Assembly (NCBI GenBank): GCA_035906235.1
Contig: JAMIFN010000096.1
Coordinates: 1 to 23,656, forward strand
Source of the DNA: JAMIFN01 sp035906235
GTDB taxonomy: Bacteria; Pseudomonadota; Gammaproteobacteria; Burkholderiales; Burkholderiaceae_C
DNA: 23,656 nucleotides
Direction: 5' to 3'
In this document: positions 1-6,949 of the stretch, piece after piece
Layout of the letters: each line of letters opens with the position of its first letter
Position numbering within the stretch: position 1 is the stretch's first letter
Made by a program: the position numbers and the translations under genes
Notes under the pieces: generated by a model
The model's database searches: none
Seen by the model: only the letters and a program-made list of their open reading frames with translations
What the model was told of the DNA's origin: nothing

Positions 1-1
1 G

Positions 2-3000
2 CTGGCTGTTTACCAAGCCGCCCAGCCTAGCCACCCTGTGTGGCAGGCCAGTGATATTCAGGCGCAGTACCAGTACCGCAAAGGCCAGCATCAGGCGCGC
101 ATCCAGCGGCTAACGATGCTGGGGGGCGCTTACCAAGCGCAGCTTAATCTGGGTAGCAAACGCCCCTTTGCCCTGCAAGGCCTAGCCACAGCGCAGCTGC
201 AGCTGCCCCAGTTGCCCGCTGCGCCGCCTGTATTGGCTAGCGTGGATCTGCGTGGCAATTTGCTCGATATTCAGGTGCATCTGCAAGCGCGCAGCAGTGC
301 CTCCAGCATCAGATCCCCGGGTGCTAAACCCAGCGCACTACCCAAAAACCAAGCTGATGTGCAGGCACGCATCCAACCTTGGGGGAAGTGGCTGCTGCAG
401 GGTGTGCAAGGCCAATTGGACGAAGTGGATCTGGCCACCTTTGCCCCCAGCCTGCCAGTCACCCGTATCAGTGGTCAGCTGTTGCCTGAGTTGGCGGGTT
501 TGAGTGCCCCTAGCGGCTCTGCCGGCGACAGCTTGCATATCGACCTGCGCAACAGCGCCCCGGCCCCTTGGGATGCGGGCGGCTTGCCGATTAGCCGCAT
601 GCAAGGGAAATTGCTTTGGCAAAACGAGGTTTTGCGCCTGTCGCAGCTGCAACTAGCCCTAGGTCAGGGGCTGATCGAGGCGCAGGGGCAGTGGCAGGCC
701 GATTCCGGGGCTTGGCAAACCCGGGCGCAGCTTCAGGATGTGGATTTGGCGCAGCTCTACAGCGCCTTTGCCCCCAGCCGCTTGCAAGGCCAACTCAGCG
801 CTGACAGCACCGGTGCCACCGATGTCCAAGCCGACGACAAAGCCGCCAAGCAAGCCCTCATCCGTTTCGCCCTAGATGCCAAAAACCAAAACCCAGCCAG
901 TGCTCAGGCCAGTTTGCTGGATCTGCGCAGTGTTCAGCTGCACGGCAGTTGGCAGGGCGACGCCCTGTCTCTACCCGATTTGCAAGTGCAGACTGCCGAT
1001 GCCCAAGTGCAAGGCAGCGCCAGCTACCAATTGGCAGCGCAAAACGCGCAGATCGACCTGCAACTGCAAGCGCCAGGTTTGCAGGGCCAAGCCAAGGGGC
1101 AAATCAGCGCCCGCCAGGGTCAGGGTAAGGCCGACCTCATCCTGCAAAACGCCAGCACTTTCAGCGCCTGGCTGGGGCGCTGGCCGGGGCTGAAGTTGCC
1201 TCCCTTGGCTGGGCAAGGACAGGCGCAGATGAACTGGCAAGGCGGCTGGCAATCCCCTCAGTTGCAACTGCAGTTGCGCCTGCCTGAACTGCGTGTCGCC
1301 AGCACTTCCAGCGCTTCCAGCATTGCCACAGCAACCAGACCAGCTACCGCAATAAAAAATACCAAGAAATCGGCAGATGAGGCCGAAAACGCTGCCCAAG
1401 CAGCTCCTAAAAATGAAGCACAAAAGGCCGTCAATCCTGGTGTCGATTGGCAGCTCAGCCAGGTAGAGCTGCACGCCACTGGTCCCTTATCGGCCTTGCA
1501 GGTACAGCTGCAAGGCCAGGCGCAACAGGGTGCGACGAGCGCTCGCCTTGATCTGGCTGCCAAGCTGGGCCTAGAGACAGGTAGCAGCCCGCTGCGTCTG
1601 CGCGTCGAAACCAGCCGCGCCGCGTTGGCGCTAAGCACAGATACGCATCCTCTGGCCGAAGGCTGGCAGGTGGCGCAAGCTGCTCCTATCACCTTGCAAT
1701 GGCAGGATGGGCGGGCGCAGTGGGCAGCGGGCAAATTGCGCGTCACCGCACCACAGTCTCTGCGGGTTGGGGCAGAACGCAGCCTGCTGCTGGAATGGCA
1801 GGACGGGCAGTTGCAGCTGGGACCCAACGGGGGCATCGTGCAGGCGCATAGCAGTGGTCAGCTCTTGGGGTTATCGCACTCTTGGTTAGAAGCCCTGTCT
1901 GGCGCATCTCTGGCTGACATGGGTTTGGGGGGGCAAATTGCGCTGGATGCACATTGGGATCTGCGTCTGGACGAGCACCTGCGCATCAATGCCAGCATTG
2001 CCCGCAGCAGTGGGGATTTTTACCTGAACAACCATAGCGAGGGGCGCGCCAGCCGCGCCAGTGCCGTGCCATCTAGCGTGCAGCAACGCGCAGGTTTGCG
2101 CGATGTGCGGCTCAAAATCTCAGGCAATGACCAAGAATTGCGTTTGCAAGCCCTGTGGGATAGCGAACACGCGGGGCGGGCGCAGGCTGAGATCAGTAGC
2201 CGTTTGGCGCGCCAGGACAATGCTTGGATGTGGCCAGCAAACAGCCCCTTGCGCGGACAGGTGCAAGCGGATTTACCGACTCTGGGTTTGTGGTCGACGC
2301 TGGCGCCTACCGGGTGGCGTTTAAACGGCAAAATGGCCTTGAATGCAGATGTTGGCGGTACGCGTTTAACGCCAGATCTGCGCGGTCAGTTGCAGGTGCG
2401 TGATTTGGCCATGCATTCGGTATTGGATGGCGTGGAGTTGAAAAATGGCCAATTGCAAGCCCGTTTTGTAGGCACGCAAGTGCAGATTGAACGCTTTCAA
2501 ATCGAGGGTGCTGAGGGGCAGCTGCAAGCCAGTGGGAAACTGGCTTGGGATGGCGGGCAACCCAGCATGGATATCCGCCTTGCGGCCAAACGCCTGCGCG
2601 CATCCAATCGCCCTGATAGGCGCGTGACCGTCAGCGGCCAAGTGCAAGCGAGCTTGCATGAGCACAGCATAGGCTTGACCGGGGGGCTGCAAATCGACGA
2701 AGCCCTGATTTTGCTAGCCGACAGCAGCAAACCCAGTTTGGGCAGCGATGTCCGCATCGTGCGGCGTGGGCAAGCTGCCGATGTGGCCACAGTCCCTAAT
2801 GCTGAACAAGCCGCAGCACAAGCGGCCGAACTGGTGGCACAAGAAAAAAGAGCCCAAGCCGCCTCCGAGCAAAGTCTGCATGCCTTCAGACAGACCACGC
2901 CTGGCCAAAAATGGGGACTGAACGCAGCCGTGTCCCTGGATATGGGGAAAAATTTTCGAATCCGTGGAATGGGCTTGGATACTCATGTGGTTGGCACCCT

Positions 3001-3745
3001 CAACATCCACACCGTGAGCGAACAAACAACCAGCAAAGGCCAAATGGCCCTGCGCCCAGAAATCACCGGAACCCTGCGCACCGTGGGTGGCGAATACCGC
3101 GCCTATGGGCAGTGGTTAGACATCGAAGAGGGCTTGATCCGCTTTACCGGCCCCTATAACGATCCACGCTTGGATATCTTGGCCATCCGCCCGCGTACCG
3201 AAGAGCGTGTAGGTGTGCGCATCACGGGGCCGGCCAGTAATCCGCGCGCTGTGTTGTATGCAGAAAGCGCCATGCCCGATTCTGAAAAACTGGCGTGGCT
3301 CATTTTGGGACGCGAAGGCAGCAATGGCGGCGCCGAGGCCGCCATGCTGCAGCAAGCCGCCGTAGCGCTGCTGGGCAGTGGCAGCAGCAGTAGCGGTTTG
3401 GCGCAAAGCGTGGGGCTAGACGAAATCGGCTACCGTTCAGCCGAAACCAATAGCGATGGCACGGTGCGCGAAAGCAGTATCAGCATAGGCAAACGCCTCT
3501 CGCGTAATCTCTACCTCAGTTATGAGCGCAGTCTTTCGGGCGCACTGGGGACGCTGTATGTGTTCTACGATATTTCGCGCCGCTTCACCCTGCGCGCGCA
3601 AACCAATGAAAAGGCTAGCGCGCTGGATGTGATTTTCACGCGCCGCTATCAAAGCGTATTGCCTGAAAAACGCGCAGCATTAGAGGCAGCCGCCGCGCAA
3701 GAGCGGGCTGCACAAATCCAGGTGGATGCAGCGCGTGCCAAGTAA
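2..3745 (+). CDS. tamB: TamB, translocation and assembly module subunit (5' end cut off)
   Basis: TamB is a very long inner-membrane-anchored periplasmic protein that works with TamA, and is implicated in outer-membrane protein insertion and lipid transport. The reading frame is open to the left edge (codons read L-A-V-Y-Q-A-A before the GTG at 38), so the GTG is not the start and the N-terminal anchor lies outside the window. About 1247 codons are visible. They are repetitive, Gln/Leu/Ala-rich beta-strand repeats of the AsmA/TamB type, ending in the conserved DUF490/TamB C-terminal domain (roughly the last 350 residues). That domain includes the Y-D-I-S-R-R-F-T-L-R-A-Q stretch and a beta-rich finish close to the C-terminus typical of the family. 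Two low-complexity Ala/Lys/Glu-rich insertions (about 1310-1440 and 2790-2890) interrupt the repeats. tamA would be expected just upstream. The family call is confident; the full length is unknown. Confidence 0.92.
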   Translation: MAVYQAAQPSHPVWQASDIQAQYQYRKGQHQARIQRLTMLGGAYQAQLNLGSKRPFALQGLATAQLQLPQLPAAPPVLASVDLRGNLLDIQVHLQARSSASSIRSPGAKPSALPKNQADVQARIQPWGKWLLQGVQGQLDEVDLATFAPSLPVTRISGQLLPELAGLSAPSGSAGDSLHIDLRNSAPAPWDAGGLPISRMQGKLLWQNEVLRLSQLQLALGQGLIEAQGQWQADSGAWQTRAQLQDVDLAQLYSAFAPSRLQGQLSADSTGATDVQADDKAAKQALIRFALDAKNQNPASAQASLLDLRSVQLHGSWQGDALSLPDLQVQTADAQVQGSASYQLAAQNAQIDLQLQAPGLQGQAKGQISARQGQGKADLILQNASTFSAWLGRWPGLKLPPLAGQGQAQMNWQGGWQSPQLQLQLRLPELRVASTSSASSIATATRPATAIKNTKKSADEAENAAQAAPKNEAQKAVNPGVDWQLSQVELHATGPLSALQVQLQGQAQQGATSARLDLAAKLGLETGSSPLRLRVETSRAALALSTDTHPLAEGWQVAQAAPITLQWQDGRAQWAAGKLRVTAPQSLRVGAERSLLLEWQDGQLQLGPNGGIVQAHSSGQLLGLSHSWLEALSGASLADMGLGGQIALDAHWDLRLDEHLRINASIARSSGDFYLNNHSEGRASRASAVPSSVQQRAGLRDVRLKISGNDQELRLQALWDSEHAGRAQAEISSRLARQDNAWMWPANSPLRGQVQADLPTLGLWSTLAPTGWRLNGKMALNADVGGTRLTPDLRGQLQVRDLAMHSVLDGVELKNGQLQARFVGTQVQIERFQIEGAEGQLQASGKLAWDGGQPSMDIRLAAKRLRASNRPDRRVTVSGQVQASLHEHSIGLTGGLQIDEALILLADSSKPSLGSDVRIVRRGQAADVATVPNAEQAAAQAAELVAQEKRAQAASEQSLHAFRQTTPGQKWGLNAAVSLDMGKNFRIRGMGLDTHVVGTLNIHTVSEQTTSKGQMALRPEITGTLRTVGGEYRAYGQWLDIEEGLIRFTGPYNDPRLDILAIRPRTEERVGVRITGPASNPRAVLYAESAMPDSEKLAWLILGREGSNGGAEAAMLQQAAVALLGSGSSSSGLAQSVGLDEIGYRSAETNSDGTVRESSISIGKRLSRNLYLSYERSLSGALGTLYVFYDISRRFTLRAQTNEKASALDVIFTRRYQSVLPEKRAALEAAAAQERAAQIQVDAARAK

Positions 3746-3840
3746 TGCGCGCCAACACAGCAAAACAGCAACCAGCACCAGAGCGAAGTTGAAGACCGCA
3801 AAATGCATCGTGAAGCTATTTTCAGCACTATTTACGGGGT

Positions 3841-3883
3841 ATAGGCCGGAAAACCTGCCTGAGCTGCTCACTTTTTGATAGAA
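3841..3883 (+). repeat. Dispersed intergenic repeat, copy 1
   Basis: Contains the core AAAACCTGCCTGA followed by GCTGCTCACTTTTTGATAG, immediately upstream of prmB (ATG at 3891). The same core recurs at 6200-6231 (inverted), 19205-19243 and 21513-21557, with a degenerate form near 13094. All copies are intergenic. The element could supply a leader or 3'-end structure, but no function can be read from it. Confidence 0.75.
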
Positions 3884-3890
3884 AAACATC

Positions 3891-4790
3891 ATGTCTATTT
3901 CTCTTTTAGCGCACATCGAACAGGCCAGCGCCCAATTTGAGCAAGCCCAAATCGCCCTAGGACAAGGCACGCTGCACTACGCCGACGAAGCCGCTTGGCT
4001 GGTGTTGTGGGCCGCCAAGCTGCCGCTAGATACCGATTGCAGCAGCGCCGAGTTTGCTGGCAGTGCAGCCAATACCGCGCCTAGCGCTGCGCTGGAGGAA
4101 AAAATTAGCGCGCTGATTGCTCAGCGCATCAGGAGCCGCCAGCCCGCCGCCTATTTAACGCAAGAGGCCTGGTTGCAGGGCGTGCCCTTCTATGTGGATG
4201 CGCGCTGCATCGTGCCGCGCAGCCTGATTGCCGAAATCATCGCCGATGGCTCGGCCGATGTCTGGCTAGACCCGCAGGCGACAAGCGCACTCGATTTATG
4301 CACCGGCAATGGCAGCTTGGCAGTGCTGGCAGCCATGGCCTGGCCTGATTTGCAGATAACAGCCAGCGATTTATCCACCGACGCATTGGCCGTAGCGCAC
4401 ATCAATGTAGAAAAACATGGCCTGCAAAACCGCATTCAATTGCTGCAGGGCGCAGGCTTAGCGCCAGCCATGGCACAAGGTTTGCGCTTTGACTTGGTGT
4501 TGTGCAACCCGCCTTATGTGAACGCGCAAAGCATGGCCGCGCTGCCCGCTGAATTTTTGGCCGAACCCGCACTGGCTTTGGCGGGCGGTGCCGACGGCAT
4601 GGATTTCGTGCGTCCGCTGCTGGCCGAGCTGCCGCAAGTGCTGAGCGAAAACGGCGTGTTGATTTTGGAAATCGGCCATGAACGCGCGTTTTTTGAAGCG
4701 GCCTTCCCCCAGCTTGCCCCCATGTGGCTGGAAACCAGCGCGGGTGGCGATCAGGTGCTGCTGCTCACGCGCGAAATGTTGCTGCTGTGA
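3891..4790 (+). CDS. prmB: PrmB, ribosomal protein L3 N5-glutamine methyltransferase
   Basis: SAM-dependent methyltransferase that modifies a glutamine of ribosomal protein L3. Visible motifs are the SAM-binding loop L134-D-L-C-T-G-N-G141 and the catalytic N206-P-P-Y-V210 signature of the PrmB/PrmC/HemK family. The N-terminal helical domain has a G-Q-G-T followed by D-E-A-A-W stretch, and the C-terminus has G-G-D-Q-V-L-L-L-T. These resemble PrmB (E. coli YfcB) more than PrmC: in PrmB the NPPYV is followed by a Met-rich, Leu-Pro-x-E-rich loop, and the protein ends in Gly-Gly-Asp plus a hydrophobic strand. Length 299 aa is normal (E. coli PrmB is about 310). A recurring intergenic repeat sits directly in front of the ATG. 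The gene lies between tamB and tolB, with a gap of about 100 bases to tolB. PrmC is the main alternative and less likely. Confidence 0.88.
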   Translation: MSISLLAHIEQASAQFEQAQIALGQGTLHYADEAAWLVLWAAKLPLDTDCSSAEFAGSAANTAPSAALEEKISALIAQRIRSRQPAAYLTQEAWLQGVPFYVDARCIVPRSLIAEIIADGSADVWLDPQATSALDLCTGNGSLAVLAAMAWPDLQITASDLSTDALAVAHINVEKHGLQNRIQLLQGAGLAPAMAQGLRFDLVLCNPPYVNAQSMAALPAEFLAEPALALAGGADGMDFVRPLLAELPQVLSENGVLILEIGHERAFFEAAFPQLAPMWLETSAGGDQVLLLTREMLLL

Positions 4791-4897
4791 TGGTGATGGC
4801 ATGATGACGCCGCCCGTTTGATTTCGTCATGCCAGCGGGCTATGATTTGCCCCGTTTTTCTGCTTTATTGCGCTACGCGTTAGAGGTTTTCGCTGCT

Positions 4898-6181
4898 ATG
4901 CTTTTCACCGCTTTACTCCGCCACCGTTTGCCGCATGTCCTGGTTTGGATCACGCTGGGTTTTAGCGCGACCTGGGTGCAGGCGCAAACCGTACAGCTGA
5001 CTGTCAGCGGCGTAGGCTCGGGACAAATCCCCATCGCCATGGCGCCTTTTGTGGGGCAAGAGGCCACGCCGGCCAACATCAACAGCATCATTTGGGCTGA
5101 TTTAGAGCGCAGCGGCCAGTTTCGCAGCGTCGATGCCACAGGCAGCGGCTTAAACGAAAACAGCCGCCCCGACTTCAAACTCTGGCGCCAACGCATGGCC
5201 GATGCGGTGGTGGCCGGCAGCGTGCAAGCCACGGCGCAAGGCTATGAACTGCGTTTTACCCTGTGGGACAGCTTAAAAGGCCAAACGCTAGCGCAAGAAA
5301 CCCTGCGCGTGCCCAGCGCCAATCTGCGCTACGCCGCGCATCGCGCCGCCGACATCATTTATGAAAAGCTCACTGGCGAAAAAGGCATTTTTGCCACCCG
5401 CGTGGCCTACATCACCAAATCGGGCGGGCAATACAAGCTCTGGATCGCGGATGCCGCTGATGGCGAGCATGCGGTCGCCGCGCTCAGCAGCCGCGAACCC
5501 ATCATCTCGCCCGTTTTCTCGCCCAAAGGCGATGAGCTGGCCTATGTCTCGTTTGAGCAGCGCAAACCCGTGGTCTATATCCACACCCTCAGCACAGGGC
5601 AGCGCCGCATCGTCGCCAACTTCAAAGGCAGCAATAGCGCACCCGCTTGGGCGCCCGATGGGCAATCGCTGGTCGTCTCGCTCAGCCGTGATGGTGGTAC
5701 GCAACTATTTCGCGTTTCGCGCAATGGCGGCGCGCCGCAAAAGCTCACCAACGCGGGCATCAATACTGAAGCAGCTTTTAGCGCCGATGGCAGCCAGATT
5801 TATTTCACCTCAGACCGCGGTGGCGCGCCGCAAATCTACCGCATGAGCGCCGATGGCGGCGCTGCCACCCGCGTCACCTTTGGCAGCGCCCAAGCCCTTA
5901 GCCCCGCCCTCAGCCCCGACGGCAAATGGCTGGCCTATATCGGACGGGAAAGCGGTGGCTATAAACTGCGCGTTATGGATTTAGCCAATGGCAGCAGCCG
6001 CGTCCTGACCAGCACCACAGAAGACGAACGCCCCAGCTTTGCCCCTAACAGCCGCCTGATTGTTTACGCGACGCGCCAAGGCGGCACCGAGTTGCTGATG
6101 AACACCACGCTCGACGGTCGCGTCCAAACCCGTTTACTCGCCAGCCGAGGCGATATTCGCGAACCCAGTTGGGGCAAATGA
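4898..6181 (+). CDS. tolB: TolB, periplasmic beta-propeller of the Tol-Pal system
   Basis: TolB is a periplasmic protein that binds Pal and links it to TolA, supporting outer-membrane constriction and integrity. After a signal peptide ending in V-Q-A (cleavage before Q-T-V-Q-L) comes the alpha/beta N-terminal domain. A C-terminal propeller of five WD40-like (PD40) repeats follows, each with a P-x-F/W-S-x-D/K-G type core (for example S-P-V-F-S-P-K-G-D, A-P-A-W-A-P-D-G and A-A-F-S-A-D-G). I chose the ATG at 4898, preceded by AGAGG, because it gives a good signal peptide and 427 aa, close to the 430 aa of E. coli TolB. An in-frame ATG at 4829 would add 23 poorly fitting residues and lacks a ribosome-binding site. 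The gene is separated from pal by about 95 bases containing a dispersed repeat. The usual tolQRA genes are not upstream in this window. Confidence 0.93.
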   Translation: MLFTALLRHRLPHVLVWITLGFSATWVQAQTVQLTVSGVGSGQIPIAMAPFVGQEATPANINSIIWADLERSGQFRSVDATGSGLNENSRPDFKLWRQRMADAVVAGSVQATAQGYELRFTLWDSLKGQTLAQETLRVPSANLRYAAHRAADIIYEKLTGEKGIFATRVAYITKSGGQYKLWIADAADGEHAVAALSSREPIISPVFSPKGDELAYVSFEQRKPVVYIHTLSTGQRRIVANFKGSNSAPAWAPDGQSLVVSLSRDGGTQLFRVSRNGGAPQKLTNAGINTEAAFSADGSQIYFTSDRGGAPQIYRMSADGGAATRVTFGSAQALSPALSPDGKWLAYIGRESGGYKLRVMDLANGSSRVLTSTTEDERPSFAPNSRLIVYATRQGGTELLMNTTLDGRVQTRLLASRGDIREPSWGK

Positions 6182-6199
6182 CGCGCATTTTTGACTACT

Positions 6200-6231
6200 G
6201 TTTTAATAGCTATTCAGGCAGGTTTTACGCT
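6200..6231 (-). repeat. Dispersed intergenic repeat, copy 2 (inverted)
   Basis: Reading the minus strand gives GTAAAACCTGCCTGAATAGC followed by TATTAAAAC, the same core as copies 1, 3 and 4 in opposite orientation. It lies in the 95-base gap between tolB and pal. It probably belongs to a family of short mobile-derived or structured intergenic repeats. Confidence 0.75.
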
Positions 6232-6276
6232 GGATTTTACCGATTTCATTCATTTTTTTATTGAAAGGCTCTCATC

Positions 6277-6807
6277 ATGCAAAAAGCCCTCCTTACCCGC
6301 AGCCTGCTGGCAGCCACCCTAGCCGCAGCCCTGCTTGCTGGCGGCTGCGCCTCTAAAGTGCCGCTCAATCAAGACAGTGGCAGCACCAATCAGCAGCAAA
6401 CCGACGACAGCCGCAGCGTCACACCAGTAGATGCGCAAGGAGCAGGCAGCAGCAGCGCCGATATGCGCCAAGCCGCTAGCGCCGAACGCTTGGTCTATTT
6501 CGACTTTGACAGCTATGTTGTCAAGCCCGAGTTTGAAGCCCTACTGCAAAAAAATGCCGCCTTCATCAAGGCCGATAAAGTGCGCCAAGTCAAACTCGAA
6601 GGCCATGCCGACTTGCGCGGCACGCGTGAATACAACCTAGCACTGGGGCAAAAACGCGCCGATGCGGTCAAGCAAGCTTTAAGTCTTTTAGGTGTGGCCG
6701 AAAGCCAAATGGAAGCCATCAGTTTTGGCAAAGAAAAACCCGTCAGCGAAAGCCTGGACGACGAAGCACAAGCTAAAAACCGCCGCGTGGAATTGGTTTA
6801 CCCCTAG
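6277..6807 (+). CDS. pal: Pal, peptidoglycan-associated outer-membrane lipoprotein
   Basis: Pal is an outer-membrane lipoprotein that binds peptidoglycan through an OmpA-like domain and interacts with TolB. The N-terminus is a lipoprotein signal with lipobox A-G-G-C and the lipidated Cys at residue 24. A low-complexity linker (about residues 28-70) is followed by the OmpA domain. That domain carries the F-D-F-D-S-Y motif near residue 75, G109-H-A-D-L-R-G-T116 (the peptidoglycan-binding signature) and N-L-A-L-G-Q-K-R-A. The C-terminus R-R-V-E-L-V-Y-P is typical. Length 176 aa is normal. GAAAGG lies 9-10 bases before the ATG. The gene is followed by a strong hairpin and then an intrinsic terminator, so no cpoB (ybgF) gene follows, unlike the standard tol-pal operon. 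Confidence 0.95.
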   Translation: MQKALLTRSLLAATLAAALLAGGCASKVPLNQDSGSTNQQQTDDSRSVTPVDAQGAGSSSADMRQAASAERLVYFDFDSYVVKPEFEALLQKNAAFIKADKVRQVKLEGHADLRGTREYNLALGQKRADAVKQALSLLGVAESQMEAISFGKEKPVSESLDDEAQAKNRRVELVYP

Positions 6808-6825
6808 AAACCAATCCGATGCGCA

Positions 6826-6866
6826 GCTACGGGTTTGCACTAGGCAGGGTGCAAACCCGCGGTAGC
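6826..6866 (+). other. Strong stem-loop downstream of pal
   Basis: An 11-bp perfect stem, CGGGTTTGCAC (6830-6840) against GTGCAAACCCG (6849-6859), encloses an 8-base loop. The flanking GCTAC and GTAGC extend the stem past a 3-base bulge. No U-tract follows, so this is more likely a 3'-end stabilising or processing structure for pal mRNA than a simple terminator. Confidence 0.6.
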
Positions 6867-6901
6867 ACACACAAATTCCACTAAACTGCTGCTTTTCCTT
6901 G

Positions 6902-6939
6902 GCCGCCCTTCGGCTTTTCGGGGCGGCTCTTTTCGTTTT
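6902..6939 (+). terminator. Intrinsic terminator after pal
   Basis: Perfect 7-bp GC stem GCCGCCC (6902-6908) against GGGCGGC (6921-6927), a 12-base loop, then a T-rich tail TCTTTTCGTTTT (6928-6939). This is a textbook Rho-independent terminator. Its tail ends only about 10 bases before the start of the next gene. Confidence 0.8.
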
Positions 6940-6949
6940 AAGACCCATC

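Noticed and set aside
1258..1836. 192-residue antisense open frame inside tamB
   Set aside because: Cys/Ser/Arg-rich composition typical of shadow frames, with no recognisable domain.
4829..4897. Longer tolB start at ATG 4829
   Set aside because: No ribosome-binding site, and the resulting N-terminus does not fit a signal peptide; the ATG at 4898 gives the standard length.
6899..6949. Longer N-terminus for the GT-C-like gene starting at TTG 6899
   Set aside because: This segment contains the intrinsic terminator hairpin and T-tract; the ATG at 6950 gives a clean first membrane helix.
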